A DNA stretch of 64,000 nucleotides. It comes from Pseudogymnoascus destructans. Lineage: Eukaryota > Ascomycota > Leotiomycetes > Thelebolales > Thelebolaceae. The notes beneath the pieces are model-generated. The model worked only from the letters and a program-made list of their open reading frames with translations. It did not search any database and was not told where the DNA came from. Positions 22,833 through 34,500 of the stretch are shown here, in pieces. Location: contig NW_020167521.1 of NCBI RefSeq assembly GCF_001641265.1, positions 1,674,001 through 1,738,000 of the forward strand. The letters run 5' to 3'. Within the stretch, counting starts at the first letter, position 1; each line of letters begins with the position of its first letter. The position numbers and the translations under genes are program-made.

Positions 22833-23097
22833 GGGCCTAAGTGACGGTAGTTGGCAATGCAAGAATATGACAGATCAAATTCTGAAGGACTTCGCCTCTA
22901 AGAGGCTACCTGGCGAACTCGACAATACAAGAATATGGCGGATCGAATTCTGAAGGAGCTTCGCCACTAAGGCGATATAATAACATAGCCGGTCAAATTT
23001 AAAAAGAGCTTCAACACTAAGAAGCGAACTGGCGATACACGACAAGACCAGATTACAGCCAATCAAATTTCGAAAGAGCTTCAACTCTAAGTCGACG
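22764..23097 (+). repeat. Decaying tandem copies of the KIN1 3' coding end
   Basis: The final coding segment of KIN1, centred on AAGAATATGGCGGATCAAAT and CTTCGCCTCTAAG, recurs four more times after the stop codon. The CTTC anchors lie at 22821 (in the gene), 22890, 22959, 23009 and 23079, so spacings are 69, 69, 50 and 70 bp. Divergence grows with distance. The copies at 22890 and 22959 keep most of the reading, including the stop triplet. The last two are diverged (CTTCAACACTAAG, CTTCAACTCTAAG). Confidence 0.88.
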
Positions 23098-24208
23098 GGG
23101 CAACACGAACGAAAACGGTGATGAGTGAACGGCGGTATCGGGGCGACGATTTGTTTTTTTCCTTTTGCAGACGATCAAGATTCCATTATGGACACAACGG
23201 ATCAACGAGTTTCTATGTTTGAGTCGTGCACATTTGCTATTTTTTTTCTTCTACTTTCTGCCTGGTCACTGCATATTACGATGTGGTTATTTGAGCGTTC
23301 AGATGCCTACTCTTTTTCTCGTCCAGCCTTTGGCACACATTTGTTGGGGCGTCTTATAGGTTACGATGCCTCGGAGTATACAGAAAGAATGGGATATTGC
23401 GGGTCGTAGGAGCGTAATGATCGGCTATTGCCGTAGGAAATATAGTAATGATCTTTATTCGGGGGTTTGAGTGTGATTTCCATGATATGCGTGTTGTCTT
23501 AGCTGTGCAGCTCAGGGTGGTATAATACGCTGAGCTTGGAGTAAATGGTGAAGCCAACCTGACTTCTTGTAGCAGAGAGTGGTATTTACTTAATATTGCT
23601 CTTTTACTAGACTCTGACCTGTGATTGTGGTATTTCATGTGAATTTATTCTTAATCTTGTTTGCCAGAAACGTGTTTGAGGTATCTAAATTCACTGGTGG
23701 ACTAATATAAATACTATTTCGCCAGTCAAAACCAACCATCCTTCCTACAAACTCCCGATCCAGATCAACTATCCACATATACACAAGTTCAAAGACATCT
23801 TCCATCTCTTTTATCAATATATATATATTATTTTTAAAGATCTCGCTCAGACCACAAGTCTATCACATATCGAATCTTCAATGTCGCCGTTGTCCCTGTT
23901 CTGCCCTGCCACTCACAGTCGCACGGTCCAGCACGGTCCAGCACATCCGGCTCACCGCCTCCCAGTAGCGCCTCGGTTACAACCCCCATTGTCTTAACGA
24001 GACGCTTATTATACGCTATCCGTTCATTGTTCGGCCAGTCAGGTGCTCAGGCTTGAACTGTACATGCCGCCGTAGCGTGGTAGCCTCATCTCAACGATCT
24101 ACCTTCAGCTAAAGAGCCGACCGAACGGACACCAACGACGACAACCAGCCCCTCCTCCCAAGACCACCAACCACATCCACAAAACATCAGCGTACCGAAA
24201 CTCTTACG
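23098..24208. other. Intergenic, no gene seen
   Basis: This region holds T-rich and A/T-rich sequence, a short AT repeat near 23816-23835 and a duplicated CGGTCCAGCA near 23926-23945. The last 150 bp are C/A-rich, as expected for the RCD1 leader. No recognisable coding sequence was seen. Confidence 0.55.
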
Positions 24209-25445
24209 ATGCTCTCTCAAGGAGCCCACGTGTTCTCGCACCAAAACTTTGGCCACAACGAGGCGGCTTGGTTGAACCAGCACAACCACCAGCAAACTTA
24301 CCACCAGGCTCAAGCAGCAGCTGCCGCCCACGCGAGTGCAGCTCACTACAACCGCATCCAGGCGACACACAATGCATCTGTTCCTTCACACCTGCCAGGT
24401 CACGCACAGGAGAGCGCAATGATGGATGGTGTTACTGAGGAGAACCGGAGAGTCCTGGTCTGGATCGCGGAGCTGTTGAACGAGGACACTCGCGAGAGCG
24501 CATTGCTCGAATTGAGCAAGAAGCGCGAGCAGGTCCCCGAGTTGGCGCTGATTCTCTGGCACTCTTTTGGTAAGCTGATGAATTAAATCTGACGATTGGA
24601 GTCCTTGCTAACGTGGCATCGCAGGTGTCATGACCTCGCTGTTGCAGGAGATCATCTCCGTTTATACGTTACTCAACCCATCGCAATTGACTGCGGCCGC
24701 ATCCAACCGTGTCTGTAACGCGCTTGCTCTGCTCCAGTGCGTGGCGTCGCACAACGAGACCAGGGCTCTCTTTCTCAATGGTATGAATGCTTCCCGCGCT
24801 TCCAATGAAGGAGACTGACTGATTCAATCTATAGCTCACATCCCGCTATTTTTATACCCATTCCTGAACACGACTTCCAAATCGCGGCCATTCGAATATC
24901 TCCGTCTGACCTCCCTCGGCGTCATCGGCGCCCTGGTCAAGAATGACAGCTCGGATGTCATCAACTTTCTTCTCACGACAGAAATTATCCCACTCTGCCT
25001 GCGGATCATGGAGACCGGCTCCGAATTGAGCAAAACTGTCGCCATTTTTATCGTGCAGAAGATCCTTCTTGACGACCATGGATTGAACTACATCTGCGCA
25101 ACCTACGAGCGCTTCTACGCTGTTGGGACTGTTCTGAGCAACATGGTCAACCAGCTCGTGGAGCAGCAAACTGCCCGGCTCTTGAAGCACGTTGTCCGCT
25201 GTTTCCTCCGGTGAGCTCCTCAGTACTGTCTACCAATACGTTCCACAAATGCTAAACTCATATATAGCCTCAGTGACAATGCTCGCGCCCGCGAGGCTCT
25301 CCGCCAGTGTCTCCCAGAGCCACTTCGCGACGCCACTTTCTCCTCCGTCCTCCGCGACGACGCTGCCACGAAGCGCTGCCTCGCCCAGCTCCTGATCAAC
25401 CTCTCCGACAGCGTTGTCGACAACCACTCCCACCAGGGTCTTTAA
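24209..25445 (+). CDS. CAF40: RCD1/CAF40 (CNOT9), subunit of the CCR4-NOT complex
   Basis: Four exons, 24209-24569, 24625-24780, 24835-25210 and 25268-25445, give 356 residues. A His/Gln/Ala-rich N-terminus (about 75 residues) precedes the highly conserved armadillo-like core, with ELALILWHSFGVMTSLLQEI, SNRVCNALALLQCVASH, FLYPFLNTTSKSRPFEYLRL, TSLGVIGALVKND and IVQKILLDD. Caf40 docks regulators onto the CCR4-NOT deadenylase through its concave surface and so links mRNA decay and translation repression to specific messages. Splice junctions all fall within conserved sequence and preserve frame. Length and order are normal. Confidence 0.97.
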
Positions 25446-26513
25446 TTCTGTACAATATATCGATGCATACAAATGGCGAGAGTAGGATTTCCTTTGGTTT
25501 TGCATAGACGTAACGATACCCGGTCTTCATTTCGACATCTGGGAAAGAAAAGCTAGAGCAGCACACACAATGACGGATATGAGGATTTTCAAAAACCACA
25601 GAAGCAAAGTTTCATTCGCGCCTGGATTTGGTTGCTGCAGCTAGGGAGGGGGAGGGGGAGGGGGAGGGGGAGGGGTGTTTTTTTGGGGCAATTGGCTTTT
25701 CGGCATTTAATGGGCAAAGAACGAGGATTGGGCTTTTTTTGGGGGGGGAATCTGTGGATTGGGAAAGGGGGGGCTTGCAGTTGCACATAAGATTAACCAC
25801 CCGGGCTTTTATTATTTTTCTTTTTACGGCGGCGTTGGACGTGCGATGGGATGCATGGACGGAAATGGCGCAGAGCTGGAATTCTTTTTTTGATTGCGAT
25901 GTCGTGTTGTAAGATAGCTACTATGAGGAAGAAGAGAATGGCTTTTAGGGAGGGATATGATATTTGCTTTTCAGGAATAGAAGCTTGATTTTCGACTCAT
26001 GATACGCCCCTGCAGAGACAAGTTACGTGATCTTTTGATCGTGGATGTTGGCCCATTCGCAACAATTCGTTCCGATTTATGCGTTGAGACAATATACGAT
26101 GCCATTACGATATTGCTTACTTTACATGAATCAACAAAACGACAGCCGCCCGATGTTGATTCACGTGTTCAGCCACTGCTTGGTTTCAAATAAGCCCCTC
26201 CCTACGCCCCTCAACGCCCACCAAGTCGAGGGGCGCCGACGATTTGACAGGTTGCTGGACCATTAGTCATCGAAACAAAGCCCGTTGACATTGGCTGAGG
26301 TGAGAAAGTGATCAGTAATCGACAAGGTTCAGACCCCCTCCCCATTACAAATCCTCAACGATACAGAGCTACAACAGCTTCCATTCACCATGAATCCATC
26401 CCACTGATTGTGGACCGTCTGCGCAGGCTTCAAATCTCCGCCTCATCCTCCAAGGTACCGAGCCCGCCGACGCCTTTGGAGCACTAGCGCCAAGGCTGCG
26501 ATTAGAACCCACG
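25446..26513. other. Intergenic with G-rich simple repeat
   Basis: The main feature is a GGGGGA-type microsatellite at about 25645-25676, followed by G and T runs. The remainder is the RCD1 3' region and the leader of the bZIP gene. No gene was seen. Confidence 0.55.
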
Positions 26514-28718
26514 ATGCCGAGGCAGAACTACCAGATTGGCAACGCCGGCGAGGGATCTAGTATTATAGACCAGATGGAGATTCTGAACGCCGAGACATAC
26601 AATGATGAGGCTGCTGTGTCGATTGCGCGCAGTATGACGGAGCTGGCGAGGCAGCGACCAGGGTCGGACCCGCATATATTTGGGATGACCGGAGGGTTTG
26701 AGGCTGTGACGGAGAGGAGGGTGAATGTGCCGAGGGTTGCGGCGCAGAGGGTTGAGGTGAAGGAGATGACGAAGACTAGGAAGGCGAGGAAGGCGAGGGG
26801 TGCGAATACGGGGGAAGATGAGGATAAGGGTGGGAGGAGGAGGAAGAAGCAGAAACTGAGCGAGGACGAAGATGGAGATGAGGATGATGGGTCCAAGAAG
26901 TCGAGGGGGCGCCCGAGGCTTGACACTAAGGATGAGACAGCTGCAGACGTAGGTGTTTATATTTCTCCAAGTCATTATATGCATACCATATACTCCGAAG
27001 ATGGTAACGGCTCATGGCCTAGGAGGCACCCCATATTTTACCTTGGATTATGAGAATAAATAATAGTCTCGTGTGCTCTTACGCAAATAATGTACTGACA
27101 TTAAACATAGCGCCGTCGGACACAGATTCGCCTGGCACAGCGAGCCTATCGCTACAGAAAAGAAACAACCATATCGTCTCTAGAAACACAGGTCGAGAAG
27201 CTACAGAGTACGGCCGAAGCAATGAATAATGCCTTCCTCGGGCTCTATGATTTTGCCTCCTCGCAAGGTGTCCTCCACCGAGAACCCGACTTTGCACGGC
27301 AATTACAGGCGACAACTCAGCGAGTCCTGGAACTGAGCAAGGCAGCTGCTGCAGATCAGTCCAGCCACGATGACGACTCTAGCCACGCCGATGAAAAGGA
27401 CCTTGACAACCAAATCGCTGTTGTCAAACCTAATTCCAAGAGGCCAAAATCAGAGACACTGAGCCCTCCGGAAAAGGTCATACCAATTCTTGGTAGATCA
27501 GCTTGGGGCAATGACTCTCCAAGCCACAGAGATGAAGATGAATGTTCTTTCCAGCAAACTTTCAACCAAATGCCCCTTCCCAACCAACTGCCAGTGGAAG
27601 GGAAGATTAATAGTCTGCCTAATCCCGACGATGACAACTTTGTCTGTGAGCTGACTGAATCCGATATGGATCAATTGCGAGCCGAAGCCTCTCGCATGAA
27701 CCCGTACCAGTTCAACCTCGGACTTGGCAACGATCAAGTCCTCACCTCACCAACCTCTTTCGCAAGCCTTGAGACCAGCTTCGCACGGCGCCTTCATCGT
27801 ACCTCGAACGAACGCGGCTTTCGGCTTCTCACGAACCCTCACTCGAACCCCCTAATTCTTAAGAGAGTGTTTGGGTTCTCACTCCTTTTTCGGACCAAAG
27901 AACAGCTACTGGCGTCGCTGGTCGAAAAATTGGAACGCAGCTCATCTAAAGGACTGCTGAATCTTTGGTCAGCACCCTTCGTGCATGTTGGCGGGTCGGG
28001 GACGTATTATCCGCTGCCCGAAGAGGATATCTCGAGTAATCTGATGCCGAAAGTTAGGACGGGCCGATCAATAGGGCCTCTTACGACTGATGCTATGTCG
28101 GCGCGGGAGAAACATATGATCGATAACTTCACTTGCAGCGCGGAAGGATTTGAAGGGAAATACTTTGACGCTAACGATGTGGAGAGTTACCTGAGAGGCA
28201 AGGGTATCAACATCGCGCCACATACAGAATATGTTACTGTCAATTTGGACATGATCTCACTGGAGGGCATGCCAGCTGCGCCGGTACCTACCAACTTCAG
28301 CAATGGCACCAGTAGTTCTATTTCACCTAGAACACCGCTGAGCCCTAGCGCTATGGGGACCTCGATTGGAGAACAAATTCCGCAGACACAAACATTCGAG
28401 GAGGTAATGGAGGAAATCCAGATGACGATCGATTTCACATCTGGATCAATGTATGAGAATGCCGCCTCGAATTGGGCGATTTCAACCCCTCCGAACCTCG
28501 TAAATAACAACGACGGTAGCAACAATAGCAACAATAGCAAGCAGCCGCCAGCTCTGAACGCATTTGACCTCAGAGGGCCGATCTTTGACGCAGGACCTGG
28601 TAAACAGAGCCTGGATGGATATGATAACGGGTCGTCATCGTCGACTTTAAATTCCCTACGGCTTGTGACGCTCAGTGTTGCGACCTTGGTACGGCGCGAG
28701 TATAACCCTTTCAAATAG
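26514..28718 (+). CDS. bZIP transcription factor, AP-1-like basic region
   Basis: Two exons, 26514-26948 and 27111-28718, give 680 residues. The first exon is acidic and Lys/Arg-rich (KARKARGANTGEDEDKGGRR) and ends in RGRPRLDTKDETAAD. The second opens with the basic region RRRTQIRLAQRAYRYRKE, of the Pap1/AP-1-like type (RxxQRxxRxRKE), and a leucine-zipper-like helix with ISSLETQVEKLQSTAEAM. The intron falls exactly between acidic arm and basic region. The rest is Ser/Asn/Pro-rich with no known domain. I see no cysteine-rich domain as in Yap1, so a redox role is not supported. It probably regulates transcription in the nucleus; targets are unknown. Confidence 0.85.
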
Positions 28719-29214
28719 GAGAAGTGAGCAATTGCTGATTATTTATAGATATATCTAGAGAAGGGGTTTGCCTTGGTAGAGCACCGGGATTTAGGCCCCG
28801 GGATGTCGATCGGGCTCTGCGGAGGACTATTGGGGAAGCTTTCGAGTATTAGAAACAACCCTTGTTGTATGAGGAAACTTGACGAGTGTATTTGAATTTG
28901 GGCAGGGGTTGGCATGTGGTTTTTTGGAGGAAAGTGTTTTGGCGTTTGAGGCGGTTTTATAGTATGGCCAGGGAAAAGGCCGACAAGGGGTATGGGCTCA
29001 AATGTAACAATATGGGTGGTTGCACTGTAGATCACCATCAGCTCTCCAAGCAACTTCAACTAATGAATCAACTACGGAGCATAAGCCGCTGGAAATAAGT
29101 TATTGTACATACGTATATTTTACAATTAAAGTGGTATCCAAGCATCTAACAGTCTGACTGATAGGCTATTTACTCATGCCAACCGCTCTAAGAATGAATA
29201 CGGATAGCCACTAC
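28719..29214. other. Convergent 3' intergenic region
   Basis: This region lies between the 3' ends of the bZIP gene and the LYR gene. It is A/T-rich with no coding sequence that I recognise. Confidence 0.5.
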
Positions 29215-30150
29215 TCAGTGCTTTGGTAATTCTCCCTGGAGAGCCTCATCCCTCTCCCGCTTCCTATGCCTATACCTCTTTCGCTTCTCCCTAAGCCACT
29301 CCCTCTTCTCAATATCAGCTAGCCTCTGCTCCTCATCCACAATAGCCAGCATCTTCCGTGCAATCACAACATTCGCCTCGCTAGCCTTCTCGAGCGCATT
29401 TTCAACACCCAATTTCTCACGATATGTCGCCGCGCTCCAGTGCTCCCCCTCCACCATCCCCAACTCCTCATCCCACATCTGCTCCCAGCTCGTCATATCC
29501 AGCAACCCCCCCAACCTCTCCAAATGATTATTCCGCTTCTGCCGCAACTTAATCTTACCATTCAGCACCTGCGACAGGAACGGGCTCTGCGGCTTCTTGA
29601 ACCGTAGGAAGGGTATCGAATTCGCACTCACGAGCTTAGGGACATATCGACGACCCGTCAGCTGCGATTTGGGGCGAGGTTGCCTTTCGAGGACGGGCGT
29701 GACGCCGGGGTAGGGCCCTGGTATGCGCCTCGGAGGCGGGGGCGGGAGGGGCGGGTTCTCGGCGTTCTCGAGGCGTGTGGCGTCGCCTTGGGCTTGGACG
29801 CCGCGGAGGAGGTCGAGGATCTTGGAGTGGGCGGCGCCGGAGCCGGTGGTGGCGGTGTGGAGGAGTTCTTCGGCTTCATATCCGACTCGTAGTGCTGCGA
29901 CTACGAGGGGGCCGCTGGTGACATGGACATTGCGACGGAATTGTCGGCGGATTAGGTGTTTTATGGGGGGGACGGGGCCTCTGTTGAAGCTCGCTGGTAC
30001 TTTTATCTGACGGCATTTTGAGAGAAGGGCTCGGTAGAGAGCGATGCCTAGCTTGAATGTTAGTATTTATATAGATAAATATATGATCGTCTTGTACATA
30101 CAGGCAATGCGGTGTGGCCCACGCCTATGTGGAACGAATTGCTTCGGCAT
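29215..30150 (-). CDS. Mitochondrial LYR-motif protein, long form
   Basis: Two exons, 30102-30150 and 29215-30047, give 293 residues. The N-terminus begins MPKQFVPHRRGPHRIAC and carries an LYR motif at residues 20-22 (IALYRALLSKC), then basic sequence with VPPIKHLIRRQFRRN. LYR proteins bind the acyl carrier protein and act in assembly of mitochondrial complexes or Fe-S delivery. Beyond the usual 80-100 residue LYR domain there is a Pro-rich linker, a conserved-looking FLRFKKPQSPFLSQVLNGKI segment and a highly charged C-terminal helix. The intron sits just before the LYR motif. Which complex it serves cannot be told from sequence. Confidence 0.8.
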
Positions 30151-30155
30151 TCATC

Positions 30156-30213
30156 TGGTGGTGTGAATCGTTGTGGCTATATGTTGGTGGTGTGAATCGT
30201 TGTGGCTATATGT
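30156..30213. repeat. Tandem duplication, 29 bp x 2
   Basis: The 29-bp unit beginning TGGTGGTGTGAATCG occurs twice in perfect tandem (30156-30184 and 30185-30213), just upstream of the LYR start codon, so it lies in that gene's leader or core promoter. Confidence 0.93.
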
Positions 30214-30500
30214 ACGTGCTCCAAGCTACAAGGCTGAACATATAAATTCGCGGCTGCTCATAGAGTACTGGGCCCACAAGCGGCCACGCATCACGTGCAC
30301 AACTTCAATATCAAGTAGTTTACAATGTCATGGCTTATTGATCTTAGCTCTGTTTAGTTGCTATCTCACGAGATCGTTTACGCTTGCCAACCAGTTTCGC
30401 CACGCTGATGCACCTGCAAAAAGAAGAAATCGCAACAATCCAACACCCACTGAGAACCCAGCTACAGCTAGTGCTTCGGCATAGCAGCCCGAAATCATAT

Positions 30501-31150
30501 TTATAAAGCATATGTTGAACCCTCGGCCGGCTGAGGAATCTTCTTGTGTGCAGGGTGCGCCATATACCTGTGTTGTGTCAGTAAACTATCCATGGAATAG
30601 GTGATGTGTGTGACCCCACCTTCTGAGATCGATCAGAACAGTCTCCATGGTGTATTCCCTCTTCCACTGAGCCAGGCATGGCAGCTTGGAGGGATCGACC
30701 TATAAAGCAATAAGTCAGTGAGGCCAAGGATATATGTACAATATGAGGCTGACCTGTCCATTCCTTGGGTTGACGCAGGGCAGGATGATTTCGCTGATAA
30801 ATTGGATCGCCGGTGGCTTGTCGGGGTAGTCCTCGCCGCAGTGCATCTTCAACGAATAGATTCTGTTCTCGTGCACGCTCTGGAGGGTACAGTATTAGTA
30901 TTGAACATATTTAGAGACCCAGGAAAGAAGGGTTTGGCCATACGTGTGGGGGACCCAGGATTGTCCCGTTCCAGTTCGACATGAGAAGGTCATCACCCTC
31001 CGCAAGACCGTATGAGCATGCCTCTTAAAGATAGCTGTCAGTCAAACTCCCAAGCATATTAATTTAGCTTTCCATACCTGCTCCAAGACCCTTCTCGCCC
31101 TTCTCCAGTTCTTCCAGCAACCTGAAGTTCCTTGGGACCTTGGCACCCAT
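30501..31150 (-). CDS. MMS2: MMS2, ubiquitin E2 variant
   Basis: Five exons on the minus strand, 31078-31150, 30944-31023, 30754-30879, 30620-30699 and 30501-30567, give 141 residues. The sequence is a clear UEV: MGAKVPRNFRLLEELEKGEK, LMSNWNGTILGPPH, YSLKMHCGEDYPDKPPAIQF and INPR-like VNPRNGQV. The catalytic cysteine of true E2 enzymes is absent, as expected for Mms2. It pairs with Ubc13 to build Lys63-linked chains on PCNA for error-free DNA damage bypass. Length and intron-rich layout are normal. The gene diverges from MON2 with 385 bp between start codons. Confidence 0.96.
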
Positions 31151-31535
31151 GATAGCTGATGTATGTTGTTATTGAGAGTTTGAGAGACCGCCGCGCAAAA
31201 TTCCTGAAGGTAAAAATTCGCGTTAGTATCTTTGTCTGAATACTCTAAAATATTAGGGGTTCTTCTTACCACTTCTATTCGATCTGGAAGTCGTAGATTG
31301 AAGTAGAGTCAGACAAGGCCGTTTGAAACCGAGCCGAGGCGGGTACACACAAGGCTGGTGGTACTTGTGGAATCGCGTCCAGACCTTATATATAAGGCAC
31401 AAAAACAAGGCATGAACATCTCAGGGCGTGGTACCTTGTGTAGGAAGAGGCCAGGTTTGGGTAAATTCACAACTTATAAAACATGGAAAGGTAGAGGCGC
31501 CATTACCATCTAAGGCATGGGAAGAAATAGGCAAG
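31151..31535. promoter_or_regulatory. Divergent MMS2/MON2 promoter region
   Basis: A 385-bp gap lies between opposed start codons. No distinctive factor site was seen. Confidence 0.5.
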
Positions 31536-34500
31536 ATGTCGTTGCAGATTCTTAGTTCGGAGCTTTCCAATCTCATCCAGGAGAGCAAGAGAAAGCACAC
31601 CGAGCTCCGTACAGTATGTCCCCTTTAGCTTCGCGAGCTATACAGCGATGAAGACCACTTGATATTGGCGAGAGCACAGCTGACCACACAAAGGCCGCGG
31701 AACATTCTTTAGAAGAGCTTAAATCGTTACGGTTTACGTCCGAAGCACAGGTAGCTGCTGGTATATCAGCCCCCTCTCTTTACTGAACCACACAGCTGAC
31801 ATAGATGAACTAGATCTAAGCCAAAGGGTCAACTTTGTCACCCCATTTCTCATTGCTTGCGGAACGAAGAATGCAAAATTCACGGGCATTGCAGTTGTTT
31901 GCTTGCAAAGACTTGTTGTGTCACGTGGGCTCCCAAGGTTCAGGCTGAAGGAAGTCTTGAAGGCATTCCTTGAAGCAACTTCGTCAGGGCTAGATGTCCA
32001 GTTGAAGCTATTGCAAGCTCTTCCTTCCTTGCTTCAAAACTATGGGAAAGATATTCAGGGCGAGCTGTTGGCGAGTGTCTTGAATATTTGCACCATTCTC
32101 CAAGCGAGCAAGAATGGTATTGTGAACAACACCGCAGCTGCAACTCTGCAGCAACTGGTAGTTACAGTCTTTGATAAGGTCGTTACTGAAGATGGGGTCC
32201 TTCTCGAAATTCCTACTATTGCCGAGGCGCCGGTAGAAAAGGGAACAGTTCAAGTCAGGGCGTCTGCCTTTGATGCCTACAGAGTATTCAACGACCTCTG
32301 TCTCCTGACAGAATCCCAAAAGCCACAGTTTCTGAAAGTCGCCGGCCTCCCGCAAACCTTTGTGTTAGAATTGATTGAATCGATTTTAACCAACCATGCC
32401 GATGTCTTCTTGGAACACCCGGAGCAGGCAAATGTCCTTCGCACGAGACTTATGTCTTTCATTATCAGCTCTATGTCCGAGAAGTTAACGTTTCCCACGA
32501 CAGTTCGGGTTACACGGATTTTGTACACATTGCTTCGGAGACACCTTCGGATCCTTGTTCTAGAGAGCGAAATGGCTGTGGGGTTGCTAACTCATATGCT
32601 GGATCATGACTCCACGCTTTGGCGGCGGTCTCTGTGTTTGGAAGTTTTTAGAGGAATATTTGCAGACGCAACTCTTACCAGGGAGATATTTTCGCTATAC
32701 GATGCACAGCCAGGGAAGAAGAAGATTCTGGGCGACCTGATGGCAGCCTTTGTTCGACTGAGCTCGGAGAAGCCTGCCGTAGTTGGCCTGGGAAGCCAGT
32801 CCACTGTGCCATCAGCCAATCCGTCGAGCAACGAATCAAATGATCAAGCTATGCTGGAGGCGGCTGGTATACCAGGAATAATTGGTGGTTCCACAGGGCC
32901 CTACGAACATTCTGCTGGTATTAGCGTGCAGTGGAGCTCCATGAGGGTGCCATGCATTGATCAGTTGGACAAGTCCGATCCACCGGGGATTCCTGATTCT
33001 TATATCTATGGGCTCGCCTTGACTTGCATCAATAGCTTCGCTGAAGGGCTCGCAAAGTTTATTTTACCTCTGACCATTCCGAGTGATTCCAAGTCAAGAA
33101 AGAGAGGCCCGCGAGGTAGTGATGCAGCGAAGGATGTCATCGAGGCAGCAGATAATATTGCTGATGCTACGAGCAATAAGGCAGACCGAGGGCCGTCACA
33201 CAAAAAGGGACCTGTTCCTCTCAACCCTCTTCTACTTGAAGACCATGCATCATATAGCGAAGTTAAACTTTGCGCTGGTATTGTAGACAGTTGCTGGCCT
33301 GCTATTTTGGCCACATGTTCTACTTTTATGTACGCATGTTTGGATGCAGAATATTTCCACGGTCTGGTGCGCTCATTCCAGAAATTTACGCATGTGGCGG
33401 GGCTTCTCCGTCTTTCTACACCCAGAGATGCGTTCCTCACAACTTTGGGTAAAGCCGCCGTTCCTCCGAATATTTTCACCGGCTTAACTGGCCCCCCGTC
33501 CACCCCGACTACGCCTGGCCCTGAGAGTCACGGAATTTTTAGCAATGCGAGAGGTTTACTCAGCGTCGATAGCCTAGCCAGCAATGCCTCAAGCATGGCA
33601 GACAGGACAAGGCATGGATCTGCTGATTTTGCACCAGCCTCACTCAATACGCGAAATCTACTCTGTCTTCGAGCTCTGCTCAACCTCGGAATTGCCCTCG
33701 GTCCGACATTAGACGATGCCGCATGGCTAATCATCTTGGAAACCCTTCAACAGGCAGATTTCGTCTTATTTTTCTCAAGTAAGGGTACTGGCCGGCCGCC
33801 CTCTTCATCAGGGTTTAAGCAAGAGTCACAACAGAGTGCAGATGGCTCAGCCCTGCTTGCGAACTTTGGCACCGAGATTAAAGCGGTTGAAACCGCAGCC
33901 TCTAGGCTATTTGAAAGCACTGCTAGCTTTCCGAATGATTCGTTCGTGCATGTCGTCGCCGCCTTGTGTATTCTCTTTGGTCGAGAAGACGAAGCAGATG
34001 TAACGAGAAATTCCATTGATAAGGCCTCCCTCTCTCCGACAGCGAGCCGCAAGGCATCATACACGCACCGGCGAGTGATGAGCACTTCGGCATCCGTATC
34101 CTCCCAAAGTCATGGCGATTTCTTCGCACTGGCTAAGTTGGGGAATATTGCAAGTATCAATATCGATCGCCTGATTTCATTTGACCCCGAAGTATCAGGC
34201 TGGACCATCCTGACCTCTGAGCTTATATCCGCCCTAACGACGCCAGCTGTCGCATCTCCTATAAGGCAGCGAGCTGCGGAAGTCGTCGTGCGTATAGTCC
34301 TTGAGGCTGCCAATGTCCCTACGTCCGCCTCTGAAGATGTCCGAGGTCCGCTTCAGTGGCGCTTGCTTGACACATTGCGACGTGCATTGAAGCCTTTACA
34401 AGAAGAAGATCGCAAGGTATCAACATCGGTAGTTCCTACGGACATTGAGGTCCATAGAATTGTACTGGAGGGACTCAAAAGCATTCTGGAGCACTGTGGA

